A program made the translations under genes and the position numbers. The notes under the pieces were generated by a model, which saw only the letters and a list, made by a program, of their open reading frames with translations, did no database searches and had not been told where the DNA came from. Shown here piece after piece: positions 1-7,053 of a stretch of 18,111 bases of DNA; the first letter of the stretch is position 1; each line of letters opens with the position of its first letter. Source of the DNA: Bacteroidota bacterium (lineage in GTDB: Bacteria; Bacteroidota; Bacteroidia; Chitinophagales; Chitinophagaceae). The stretch covers positions 1 to 18,111 of the forward strand of contig JAEVYV010000279.1 of assembly GCA_023392575.1 (NCBI GenBank). The letters are read 5' to 3'.

Positions 1-396
1 TTCTCCTACCGCGATGCACAGGGTTTACGAAAAGGGGGCAATGAAAAGCTAAGAGTAAAGCCTTTAAATGCGTATGTGCACCACTATGGCTGGGTGAGGG
101 AACCACAGACCATGTATCAAAAGCAACATGATTTTGGCCGGCTTTGGGGTGGAGAAAACTGGGAACCGCAAAAAGTGTACGAAACCCCTTTTGATTATAC
201 AGCAGAAACCGATGCCCTCGAAAAATTTACGGGCACGCATCCCAGCGTTATGCAGCCCCGTATTGCCCGCATGAACTGGAAGTTCGATTACGATCTGTCG
301 TACAATAAACTAAAGCCGAAGGAAAAATTCAAAAATTTTATTGAAAAGCTCACCGGCAAACGGCCGTTTGATCACAATAATTATAAGATCGTTTAA
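1..396 (+). CDS. C-terminal part of a GT2-like glycosyltransferase (5' end outside window)
   Basis: The reading frame is open from base 1 and ends at TAA 394-396, so only the last 131 residues are present. The segment contains HHYGWVREPQTM, then GTHPSVMQPRIARMNW and a basic end (IEKLTGKRPF...NNYKIV). I recall this pattern as the tail of a Bacteroidota family-2 glycosyltransferase, lying behind the catalytic GT-A domain and its DxD motif, which would sit upstream of the window. No catalytic residue can be seen here, so the assignment rests on the tail alone. The GTG at 76 is an internal Val codon and not a start. The gene converges on the SDR gene at 453-1274, and a hairpin lies between them. 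The enzyme would transfer sugar from a nucleotide-sugar donor to an unknown acceptor. Confidence 0.65.
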   Translation, partial: FSYRDAQGLRKGGNEKLRVKPLNAYVHHYGWVREPQTMYQKQHDFGRLWGGENWEPQKVYETPFDYTAETDALEKFTGTHPSVMQPRIARMNWKFDYDLSYNKLKPKEKFKNFIEKLTGKRPFDHNNYKIV

Positions 397-406
397 CAGA
401 GGGTAT

Positions 407-437
407 GACTTCGGAGGTTCTAGAAACTTCCGAAGTC
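407..437. terminator. 13-bp hairpin between convergent genes, possible terminator
   Basis: Bases 407-419 pair with 425-437 (arms GACTTCGGAGGTT and AACTTCCGAAGTC, one G-T wobble) around a 5-base loop. The hairpin lies 10 bases after the glycosyltransferase stop and 15 bases before the SDR stop, where a bidirectional terminator is expected. Neither strand shows a T-run after the stem, so it is not a standard intrinsic terminator. It could act as an mRNA 3'-end stabiliser or be one copy of a palindromic repeat family. Confidence 0.55.
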
Positions 438-452
438 AGTTGCGGCTACACC

Positions 453-1274
453 TCAATCCAAAAAAATATCCTTCATCAACGGCTGCTCAGCGTTCACCAC
501 ATATTTTTTCAAATCTGTGATGCCTTCTTTTTCCAGCACCTCTTCATCAATAAAAAAATTACCGGTGCACACGGTTGATGGCTTTGAAACAATATAATAA
601 GCTGCATCCGCTACTATTTCAGGCGTACGGCTCATTTGCATCAGCACCTCTCCGCCCAATAAATTTTGAACCGCCGCTGTGGCAATAGTGGTTTTGGGCC
701 ATAAGGCATTGGCTGCTACTTTATGCTCTTTTAATTCTTCTGCCAATCCCAAAACGATCATGCTCATACCGTATTTGCTCATGGTGTAGGCCAGGTGCTG
801 CGCAAACCATTTGGAATTTAAATTAAGCGGGGGTGACAGGTTTAAAATATGAGCGTTGGTTGATTTTTTCAAATGCGGAATACAGGCCTTGCACATAAAA
901 AAAGTGCCCCTTACCTGTATGCCGTGCATCAGATCAAACCGCTTTGGCTCGGTTTGTTCCGTAGGCATTAAGTTGATAGCGCTGGCATTATTGATCAGGA
1001 TATCGATGCCGCCAAAGGCTCTTACCGTTTCATCCACCGCTGCCTGGATCTGTTCTTCATAACGAATATCGCATTGAAGGGCAAGTGCTTTCCCACCAGC
1101 AGCTTCAATCTCCTTTGCGGCCGTATAAATGGTGCCTTCCAGTTTGGGATGCGGCTCGGTGGTTTTAGCGGCAATGGCAATGTTGGCGCCTTCCCTGGCC
1201 AGCCGCAAGGCAATGGCCTTTCCAATGCCGCGGCTGCCGCCGGTGATCAAAACAGTTTTGTTTTTTAAGGTCAT
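453..1274 (-). CDS. HSDL2-like short-chain dehydrogenase/reductase
   Basis: This is a 273-residue Rossmann-fold oxidoreductase of the classical SDR type. Visible motifs are the NAD(P)-binding TGGSRGIG (residues 11-18), NNAS (95-98), the catalytic Ser in NLSPPLN (Ser147) and YxxxK (Tyr163, Lys167), so the active site is complete. The stretches KTTEPHPKLEGTIYTAA and NALWPKTTIATAA closely match the dehydrogenase domain of animal hydroxysteroid dehydrogenase-like protein 2 as I recall it. The C-terminal sterol-carrier domain of that protein is absent here. The physiological substrate is unknown. I chose the ATG at 1274; a GTG two codons upstream (1280) is possible. The gene begins 20 bases after the aldo/keto reductase stop on the same strand, so the two probably share a transcript. 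Confidence 0.88.
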   Translation of the reverse strand: MTLKNKTVLITGGSRGIGKAIALRLAREGANIAIAAKTTEPHPKLEGTIYTAAKEIEAAGGKALALQCDIRYEEQIQAAVDETVRAFGGIDILINNASAINLMPTEQTEPKRFDLMHGIQVRGTFFMCKACIPHLKKSTNAHILNLSPPLNLNSKWFAQHLAYTMSKYGMSMIVLGLAEELKEHKVAANALWPKTTIATAAVQNLLGGEVLMQMSRTPEIVADAAYYIVSKPSTVCTGNFFIDEEVLEKEGITDLKKYVVNAEQPLMKDIFLD

Positions 1275-1294
1275 AAGCACTCAGGTTTTCTTAC

Positions 1295-2284
1295 TTAAGA
1301 AAGAACGGGCTTGGGTTTTGTTTGCATGATGTCCTCAATGCGCTGCATCACTTCGGGAGTAAGCTTGGGCAGTACCTCCAGCGCTTTTAAATTTTCAACC
1401 AACTGTTCTTTTTTGGTGGCGCCTAATATGGCGGTAGTCACATGTGGATTTTTAAGGCACCAGGCAATGGCCAGTGTGGATTGGGGTGTGTCCAGTTCTT
1501 TTGCTATTTCACCTAACTGGCGCACTTTGGCTAATTTATCTTCCACCATCCAGCGGTCTTTCAACCAGTCAAAGCCTTCCAGGGCAAAGCGGCTGTTCTC
1601 CGGAATAGCGTTGTTGTACTTGCCGGTCAGCAGCCCCGATGCCAGCGGGCTCCAAATGGTGGTTCCCATGCCCACGGTATCGAAGAATCTTGGGAAATCG
1701 CCTTCCATCCGGTTGCGTTCCAGCAAATTATATTGTGGTTGTTCGACGGAAGGACCTATTAGGTTATACTGTGCGGCCACCCGGTGGGCTTCCATGATCT
1801 CTACACCACTCCATTCGCTGGTGCCCCAGTATAAGATCTTGCCTTGCTGCATCAGTATGTTCATGGTCCATACCACTTCTTCAATAGGAACGGTGCGGTC
1901 CGGACGATGACAGAAATAAAGATCGAGATAATCCAGCTGCAAGCGCTGTAAAGCTTCGTGGCAGGCTTCTACCAAATGCTTGCGGCTCAAGCCGGTTTGG
2001 TTGGGTTTGTTTTGTTTGCCTCTGGATCCAAAAAAAGCCTTGCTGCTCACCACGTAAGAAGTGCGGTCCCAGCCCTTCTTTTTTAAAACCCTTCCCATCA
2101 GCCGTTCGCTTTCGCCAAGGGCATAGGCTTCTGCATTATCAAAAAAATTGACTCCGTTGTCGTAAGCAATGCCCATTAGTTCATCGGCAATCGTATCATC
2201 AATTTGTTTGTGAAAAGTTACCCAACTGCCATACGACAAAACGCTTAACTGCAGGCCCGTTTTTCCCATTCTTCTGTATTCCAT
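1295..2284 (-). CDS. Aldo/keto reductase, Kv-channel beta-subunit-like
   Basis: The 329-residue protein is a full-length NADPH-dependent TIM-barrel aldo/keto reductase. The expected tetrad is present: Asp49 and Tyr54 in FFDNAEAYALGESE, Lys82 in VVSSKAFFG, and His126 in YFCHRPD. The C-terminal cofactor region contains STLAIAWCLKNP and AILGATKKEQLVENL. The start MEYRRMGKTGLQLS is typical of the AKR6 / voltage-gated potassium channel beta-subunit branch, which in bacteria reduces small aldehydes. The start is an ATG at 2284. It is the first gene of a likely two-gene unit with the downstream SDR; the pair suggests carbonyl metabolism or detoxification, but nothing here fixes the substrate. Confidence 0.9.
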   Translation of the reverse strand: MEYRRMGKTGLQLSVLSYGSWVTFHKQIDDTIADELMGIAYDNGVNFFDNAEAYALGESERLMGRVLKKKGWDRTSYVVSSKAFFGSRGKQNKPNQTGLSRKHLVEACHEALQRLQLDYLDLYFCHRPDRTVPIEEVVWTMNILMQQGKILYWGTSEWSGVEIMEAHRVAAQYNLIGPSVEQPQYNLLERNRMEGDFPRFFDTVGMGTTIWSPLASGLLTGKYNNAIPENSRFALEGFDWLKDRWMVEDKLAKVRQLGEIAKELDTPQSTLAIAWCLKNPHVTTAILGATKKEQLVENLKALEVLPKLTPEVMQRIEDIMQTKPKPVLS

Positions 2285-2430
2285 AGCTATAGTTTAAATT
2301 TTGAAATGAGGATTGAAGGTATTGAGAAAGTAGAAACAAAAAAGGCGTTGCCCACAGGAAGAGACACGAAAGCCTGATCAGTAAAGTCGGTTAATAGCAT
2401 GTTAACGGGGCCCAAAAAGCCCGATAAGAA

Positions 2431-2439
2431 TAATTTTTG
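2431..2439 (+). promoter_or_regulatory. Possible -7 element for the repeat protein gene
   Basis: TAATTTTTG followed by CGC lies 43 bases before the ATG at 2483. It resembles the Bacteroidota -7 box TAnnTTTG with one extra base between TA and TTTG. I found no convincing TTTG -33 box at the usual distance. This is a suggestion by resemblance to the better box before meaB (7310-7317), which is also followed by CGC. Confidence 0.35.
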
Positions 2440-2482
2440 CGCTTAACCTTGTATCCAATTACAATCATTAAACTTTACAATC

Positions 2483-2821
2483 ATGAAAAAATTACTCATG
2501 GCTTTGGTAGCCGTCGTCGGACTGAGCGTTTGCAGCTTTGCCCAGGTAGCAGCTCCTACGAAGGAAAAGCCAAAAACAGCAGTCACCACAAAGCATACGC
2601 AAAAAAAGGTAACCAAGGCAGAAACACAACAAAGCCCGGCTGCCACTTCTACCACCTCCACGGCAACTACCCCGGCCACCGGCAAGGGCATGGTTAAAAA
2701 GAATGGCACGCCTGATATGCGCTATAAGGCCAACAAAGCTGTGGTCAAAACGCACACAACCACACACCTGAAAAAGAATGGCACGCCAGACAAACGATAT
2801 AAGGAAAATAAGAAAGGCTAG
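2483..2821 (+). CDS. Small secreted basic protein with two KKNGTPDxRYKxNK repeats
   Basis: The 112-residue product starts with a clear signal peptide (MKKLLMALVAVVGLSVCSFAQ, probable cleavage near residue 20-21). A low-complexity Lys/Thr/Ala/Pro-rich linker follows (about 22-70). Two copies of a 14-residue motif come next, at 72-85 (KKNGTPDMRYKANK) and 97-110 (KKNGTPDKRYKENK). I see no catalytic motif and no membrane segment after the signal. I recall similar motifs in small exported Bacteroidota proteins of unknown role. The high Lys and Arg content would suit binding to something acidic such as LPS, peptidoglycan, DNA or phosphorylated glycans, but that is inference. The gene stands alone and ends at the terminator at 2843-2870. 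Confidence 0.8.
   Translation: MKKLLMALVAVVGLSVCSFAQVAAPTKEKPKTAVTTKHTQKKVTKAETQQSPAATSTTSTATTPATGKGMVKKNGTPDMRYKANKAVVKTHTTTHLKKNGTPDKRYKENKKG
2696..2812 (+). repeat. Internal duplication coding for the KKNGTPD motif
   Basis: The unit at 2696-2737 recurs at 2771-2812. The first 17 bases, AAAAAGAATGGCACGCC, are identical; the rest diverges mainly by substitutions, several of them synonymous. The 33 bases between the copies encode AVVKTHTTTHL. The matching nucleotides beside diverged codons suggest an old in-frame duplication kept by selection on the peptide. Confidence 0.8.
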
Positions 2822-2842
2822 CGTATGCAAAGCACCCTTTGT

Positions 2843-2870
2843 AAAAAACCCCTGCCTGCAGGGGTTTTTT
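2843..2870. terminator. Bidirectional intrinsic terminator
   Basis: AAAAAACCCCTG, loop CCTG, CAGGGGTTTTTT: a perfect 12-bp stem with a G+C core and flanking A and T tracts, so it should work in both directions. It sits between the convergent repeat-protein gene (stop at 2821) and lptC. The last two bases overlap the lptC stop codon (2869-2871). Confidence 0.92.
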
Positions 2871-3438
2871 ATTGTGCGGCTAAACTGTCCGAAACAAGCA
2901 GCGTTCCAGTTGGTTGCCTGATGATAATGTCGCTAAGATCCTGTTTGGCCTCCAGGCCCTGGCCGTAAATGCGATCGCCGTTGCGGTAAATGCGTACGTT
3001 TTTATCTGTATAAAACCGTTGTGTGTTTTGATCCCACCAAAGCTCCGGAGTCCAAAGCGTATCTCCGTTTGCATTGGCCACCACCACGCTGTCGCGGAGG
3101 TATGCCTTGTTTAGCGACTCAAAATATTTTCCGTAAAGGGCGTCCACCCGGCTTTGCTCGTTGGTGGTGCTGTCAAAAAAAACCATGCGCAGCGATTGGG
3201 GAAATTCCACATATACGGTATCGCTGGTGTAGCGCAGCATCAGCGGGGCGGTAAGCCGCGAACGGATGCTGCCGCCCTGGCTGAAAATGGATTGAATGTC
3301 CTTGGCCTCTTCCACCATGGCCCTTTTTTCCCTCCATTCGTCCAGCGAATGCTGCGAGTTCTCGCAGCCAAAAACAAACAAGCAGCTTACCAGGAAAGCT
3401 GCTTGTTTGAAATATCGGTATAAAAAAAGGTTATTCAT
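2869..3438 (-). CDS. lptC: LPS export protein LptC
   Basis: The 189-residue protein matches the LptC family, the periplasmic component of the Lpt bridge that carries lipopolysaccharide from the inner to the outer membrane. It begins with a basic, hydrophobic segment ending in LFVFGC (Cys25), which looks like a lipoprotein signal with an atypical Phe at -2. The body has the alternating beta-strand pattern of a beta-jellyroll protein, including RLTAPLMLRY, LWTPELWWDQNTQRFYTDKNVRI and GDRIYGQGLEAKQDLSDIII. I chose the ATG at 3438, which overlaps the upstream stop in ATGAATAA; a TTG at 3453 is less likely. It is the last gene of the coaX / outer-membrane protein / lptC unit. Confidence 0.88.
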   Translation of the reverse strand: MNNLFLYRYFKQAAFLVSCLFVFGCENSQHSLDEWREKRAMVEEAKDIQSIFSQGGSIRSRLTAPLMLRYTSDTVYVEFPQSLRMVFFDSTTNEQSRVDALYGKYFESLNKAYLRDSVVVANANGDTLWTPELWWDQNTQRFYTDKNVRIYRNGDRIYGQGLEAKQDLSDIIIRQPTGTLLVSDSLAAQ

Positions 3439-4789
3439 ATTTACGCTTGGCAAACCAAAGATCGTTGAAGTTGAACCCTAAAGAAAAACGAAATAGGTTT
3501 TCTTTAAGAACATTGTCGTTGTTGCCTCTTTTCAAGTATTCAAACGAAAGGTTGACGGCATTGAACTGATTCAGAGCCAGCCGGCTGGGACGAATAGGAA
3601 GGGCCACCCCAAAAGAAGCGCCGAATAAGGGCAGATCTTCCTGCACTTTTATATAATCCCGGCCCACGGAAAAGCCAAAGCGGTAAGCAACCCTGCTGAA
3701 ATAATTTGTACCCGGCTTGGGATTGAATTGTCCGCCCGCCTGCAGCTTCCAGCTATCCTGTACCGAATCGGTTTGTCCGAAAAAGCGGTACTCGCTCCAC
3801 TTACCTTGTCCATAATCAAGTCCAAACAAAAAGCCCTGCCCATTGGTTTTGTAGTTGTTGTAAACAAAGCCGGCGGTATAATTCGATGGATAGACAAGCT
3901 CGCCCTTTACATCATTCTGCTGGTAAACGCTGTCAATTTGCAGGGTTTCACCCGCGCTGCCCAAAGTGAAAGTTTGTCTTAAAATATCCTGTGAGCCATT
4001 CAGGGTTTGTTTCCAGTTTCCGGCCACACCCAGGCGTAAAGACCTTCCTGCTTTTAAATCAATGCGGTACTGAAGACCGGCATTGAAAAACAGGCTGCCA
4101 AAGGAGTAGTTGGTGTTGTGCTCGGAAGCATAATAGCTAACCGAGTCGTTGACCAGTACCCTACGGGTGCTGAGTTCTTTGTTGCCGAACATATAGCCCA
4201 TGTTTACCCCGGCGCTGAAATTACCAAAACCAAAACCGGTGCCGACGGTGGGCAAAAAGCTACCGCCGGTGCCGTTGAACTGCGTGATGGCACTATCAAT
4301 AGGAGCGTGGCTGATTGGGTCGATCAGTCTTTCGCTGCGGTTGATCTTGTAGCTGACCCTGGTCAAAGGACGAAGTCCAAAACTAAGCCCCCAGTTTTTT
4401 CTTAAAGGAATCCCCACCTGCAGGTACGAAAAATACGCATCGGACGAAGTAAACCTTTGCGTGGTATTGGGCGCAATCAGCGTAAGGTTTCCCAGGTTCA
4501 CCCCTGCATCAAACACCACCCGGCCGTACTCCAGCTTTTTTGATTTTTTTTCCTGCAAGGCATAAAACGAAGCATAGGAAGCGGGGTTATTGAAGTTTAC
4601 CGAAATGATATCGGCATACCCGGCCGAAAATCCGCCCATGCCCCTGTTTGTTATATTGCTGCTGGGAAATGCATCGCCCAAACCATAACGGGAATAAGGA
4701 GAATTGCTTTGAGCTGAAACGACAGCCGCAGCCGACAGAAAACAAACAGAAACTAATGCCTTCAAACCCAGTGCCGAACTCTTAAGCAT
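3431..4789 (-). CDS. Outer-membrane beta-barrel-like protein of the coaX-lptC locus
   Basis: The 452-residue protein has a signal peptide (MLKSSALGLKALVSVCFLSAAAVVSAQ) and then SPYSRYGLGDAF and RGMGGFSAGY...INPASYASFY-like sequence (here VNFNNPASYASFY). I recall this opening from Bacteroidota outer-membrane proteins that loosely resemble FadL-type barrels. The rest has repeated amphipathic strands rich in Gly and aromatic residues, ending in FRFSLGFNFNDLWF near the C-terminus. No ligand or export partner can be read from the sequence. The start at 4789 overlaps the coaX stop in ATGCTTAA; an ATG at 4810 would add seven residues. Its position between coaX and lptC is a synteny I recall from other Bacteroidota, hinting at an envelope role. 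Confidence 0.78.
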   Translation of the reverse strand: MLKSSALGLKALVSVCFLSAAAVVSAQSNSPYSRYGLGDAFPSSNITNRGMGGFSAGYADIISVNFNNPASYASFYALQEKKSKKLEYGRVVFDAGVNLGNLTLIAPNTTQRFTSSDAYFSYLQVGIPLRKNWGLSFGLRPLTRVSYKINRSERLIDPISHAPIDSAITQFNGTGGSFLPTVGTGFGFGNFSAGVNMGYMFGNKELSTRRVLVNDSVSYYASEHNTNYSFGSLFFNAGLQYRIDLKAGRSLRLGVAGNWKQTLNGSQDILRQTFTLGSAGETLQIDSVYQQNDVKGELVYPSNYTAGFVYNNYKTNGQGFLFGLDYGQGKWSEYRFFGQTDSVQDSWKLQAGGQFNPKPGTNYFSRVAYRFGFSVGRDYIKVQEDLPLFGASFGVALPIRPSRLALNQFNAVNLSFEYLKRGNNDNVLKENLFRFSLGFNFNDLWFAKRKYE

Positions 4790-5507
4790 TATTGATTTGG
4801 CTAATTGCATAAAGACCTTTAAAGATTAAGTCAGGGTCTGCAAATATCTTATTTTTCAAATGGGACCCAAACACTCCTATATCCCCCCCGGTTAAAAGCA
4901 CGTTAAAGTTGCTGAACTTTTCGGCATACAAATCGATGATGCCGTCAATCTCTTTTGCCATGCCCAACACCACTCCCGACTGCAAATTTGTTTTGGTATC
5001 ATAGCCAATCAGTGGCACGTTCCACTCCGCCTGTACCAGGGGAAGTTTGGCAGTGAATTGATGCATGGACTTAAAACGCATTTCCATACCGGGCGAAATA
5101 GCGCCGCCCAGAAACTCATGAAACTGGTTGATAAAATTGTACGTGATGCAGGATCCCAGACCAACAACCAGATTGTTTTGCTGGGGAAACAGAAACACAG
5201 CCGCCGCTGCCATAGCCAGCCTGTCGGCCCCAACGGTTTCGGGCTTGCCTACCGGAATGGTAAAGGGCAGGCGGGAGGCGTTGCTTAGTTTGTGAAACCG
5301 CGTGTTGCTTTCCAGCAGGTTTTCAACGGCGGCAGCATGATTGATCACCGAAGACAGGATGGATTTTTCCGGCCGGTATTTTTCAATGATTTGCCGCAGG
5401 GATTCTTCTTCGTTATCGGGCAAAACCATTACTTCTTTCAACTGATCGTTTTCAAACACCGCGGTTTTGCGGCGGGTATTGCCAAAGTCTAAGCAGATGG
5501 TAGTCAT
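4782..5507 (-). CDS. coaX: Type III pantothenate kinase (CoaX) with altered active-site motif
   Basis: The 241-residue protein would phosphorylate pantothenate with ATP, the first step of coenzyme A synthesis. Family features are the N-terminal phosphate-binding DFGNTRRK (Asp7), VGADR (92-96), GGAISPGMEMR (134 onward), SGVVLGM and the C-terminal LLTGGD. Length is slightly below the usual 240-265. In the motif usually written DxGTAxTxD, this protein has GLGSCITYN (116-124). Gly replaces the Asp proposed as catalytic base in characterised enzymes, and Asn replaces the second Asp. Either this lineage uses another residue or activity is altered. The gene starts an overlapping unit with the outer-membrane protein and lptC. 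Confidence 0.88.
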   Translation of the reverse strand: MTTICLDFGNTRRKTAVFENDQLKEVMVLPDNEEESLRQIIEKYRPEKSILSSVINHAAAVENLLESNTRFHKLSNASRLPFTIPVGKPETVGADRLAMAAAAVFLFPQQNNLVVGLGSCITYNFINQFHEFLGGAISPGMEMRFKSMHQFTAKLPLVQAEWNVPLIGYDTKTNLQSGVVLGMAKEIDGIIDLYAEKFSNFNVLLTGGDIGVFGSHLKNKIFADPDLIFKGLYAISQINNA

Positions 5508-5571
5508 GGTGCGTATACGTAGTTAGTGGAAAGAGATACGTGATAAAACATCACCACGCACCTTTACCCAT

Positions 5572-6213
5572 TCACGCTTCGAAATTAAAGCTTGATAGAT
5601 TTTTAAAATGTCCGTTCAATTTTACTTTTTCTTTTAGCGATTCCATTTCGGCCACCAGAGGAATCACTTTGGTCAAATGTCGTTTCAGGTACTCCTGCCG
5701 TTGTCGTTCGTGCATCAGTCCCAACAATTCATACTCTTCCTGCAACGACATGCCGACATGGTGCGCCAAGTCGTAGGTTCTTAAATCCTCATCCGGCTTT
5801 TGAAACTCTTTTTGCACTTTCAGCAGCCGGTATAGTTCTCTGATGCTGCTGACCACGCGGCGCATGGTTTCCAAACTTCCCTGCTCGTGGTTGAGGGGAT
5901 AATTAACAATAGCCCCGCTGTATAACTTGCCGGGCACCTCTCTGATCACTTCCAACACCCGAAACACCTGGTCTCCTTGGGTTTTGATATCCATTTCTCC
6001 GTTATCGTGCACTTTGGATATTTCCGTTAGTCTGACCAATGTGCCATAGTCCTGCATTTTGTTGTCAATGACCGAGGGAATGCCAAAAGGCTTGCTTTCT
6101 TTATGGCATTCGTGGATGAGTTGCTTGTAACGGGGTTCAAATATATGGAGGTTCAAATCCTCACCCGGATACACCACAATACCTAAGGGAAATATCGGAA
6201 TAAAATTAGTCAT
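5572..6213 (-). CDS. LON substrate-binding (N-terminal) domain protein
   Basis: The 213-residue product consists of the PUA-like N-terminal domain of Lon proteases. IPIFPLGIVVYPGEDLNLHI, then FEPRYKQLI, are characteristic, followed by the strand-rich region IPSVIDNKMQDYGTLVRLTEI and a helical C-terminus (LLGLMHERQRQEYLKRHL). There is no AAA+ or serine-lysine protease domain, so it cannot be a protease alone; stand-alone proteins of this kind are presumed to bind substrates or partners. I chose the ATG at 6213 because the PUA domain begins right after it; the TTG at 6279 would add 22 residues unlike the family. It lies between a glycosyltransferase and coaX on the same strand, with 64 bases before coaX. 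Confidence 0.85.
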   Translation of the reverse strand: MTNFIPIFPLGIVVYPGEDLNLHIFEPRYKQLIHECHKESKPFGIPSVIDNKMQDYGTLVRLTEISKVHDNGEMDIKTQGDQVFRVLEVIREVPGKLYSGAIVNYPLNHEQGSLETMRRVVSSIRELYRLLKVQKEFQKPDEDLRTYDLAHHVGMSLQEEYELLGLMHERQRQEYLKRHLTKVIPLVAEMESLKEKVKLNGHFKNLSSFNFEA

Positions 6214-6285
6214 GCCGATTGCCTGCAAATTTGGTGCAAAATGCCGAAAAAAGCCGATGATTCCACTACGCAAAAACAAGCGGAC

Positions 6286-7053
6286 TTAGGGATGGCTGCG
6301 ATTTTTCCATAGCTCATGGAGGCGGGCATATTTTAAAAACGTATAGAACGCCGTTGTGCGGGCCACCACATAGCCTTCCCACCCATCCAAAAAACCAAAG
6401 CGAAGAATATAGTTCACAAAAAACCCAAGCGCCGGCGAAAAGCGCCTTCTCAGCCATGTAACTTTCTTCCCCCTTTCAAAATACTTCTCGGCATTCAACA
6501 AAGCATAGTGCACCATTTTTGTGCTGTAGTCGGCCATGTCCTTCATGGTGTAGTGCAGGATGCTACCTTTTAATTTTTTTACCCGGACCCGGCGGGGAAT
6601 CACCAGTTCTTCATGCACCCGGGCTTCGTTCCAGTTTACATGCCGGCGGTTGAACAACCGGATGTGGTGATCGCCGCCCCACTCGCCTCTTTTCAAATGC
6701 TTGCTGCCCAAAAAATTTTTGAACCGGATGTCGTAAACCGTTTCGGCATCGTCCAAAGGCATGGCCTTCAACTCCCGCAGCAATGCCTCGTCGGGAACTT
6801 CATCGGCATCTAAGCTCAAGATCCAATCGTGTTTGGCCAGTGTCACCGCCTTGTGTTTGGTTTTTCCAAAGCCCAGCCACTTGCCCTGATGCAAATTGAC
6901 CCCGTAGTGTTGTGCAATCTCAACGGTCCCATCGGTGCTGCCATTATCGTAGACCACAATATCATCGCTGATGGCCTGCACTGTTTGCAACAGGCGCTCA
7001 ATGACCCCGGCTTCGTTCTTGCAAACAACTACTATAGAAATTTTATCACTCAT
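6286..7053 (-). CDS. Family 2 glycosyltransferase, WaaE/KdtX-like
   Basis: The 255-residue GT-A enzyme has ISIVVVCKNEAGVIERLL at the start, DDIVVYDNGSTDGT (nucleotide-sugar binding, Asp36), the metal-binding DAD in LSLDADEVPDEAL (82-84), and WGGDHHIRLFNRR followed by EARVHEEL. This pattern fits the WaaE/KdtX branch that adds a sugar to the lipopolysaccharide inner core. The basic, aromatic C-terminus (KKVTWLRRRFSPALGFFVNYIL) suggests peripheral membrane attachment. The role in LPS core assembly is inferred from the subfamily and from lptC in the same block; donor and acceptor are unknown. The start is an ATG at 7053. The next gene, encoding the LON-domain protein, begins 72 bases downstream. 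Confidence 0.85.
   Translation of the reverse strand: MSDKISIVVVCKNEAGVIERLLQTVQAISDDIVVYDNGSTDGTVEIAQHYGVNLHQGKWLGFGKTKHKAVTLAKHDWILSLDADEVPDEALLRELKAMPLDDAETVYDIRFKNFLGSKHLKRGEWGGDHHIRLFNRRHVNWNEARVHEELVIPRRVRVKKLKGSILHYTMKDMADYSTKMVHYALLNAEKYFERGKKVTWLRRRFSPALGFFVNYILRFGFLDGWEGYVVARTTAFYTFLKYARLHELWKNRSHP

Noticed and set aside
1311..1910. 199-residue open frame on the plus strand opposite the aldo/keto reductase
   Set aside because: Antisense to a gene with a complete catalytic tetrad; Ser/Cys-rich translation with no family resemblance.
5512..5554. CGTATACG palindrome and GTGAT/ATCAC small inverted repeat before coaX
   Set aside because: Too short to support an operator call, with no second copy or regulator gene nearby.
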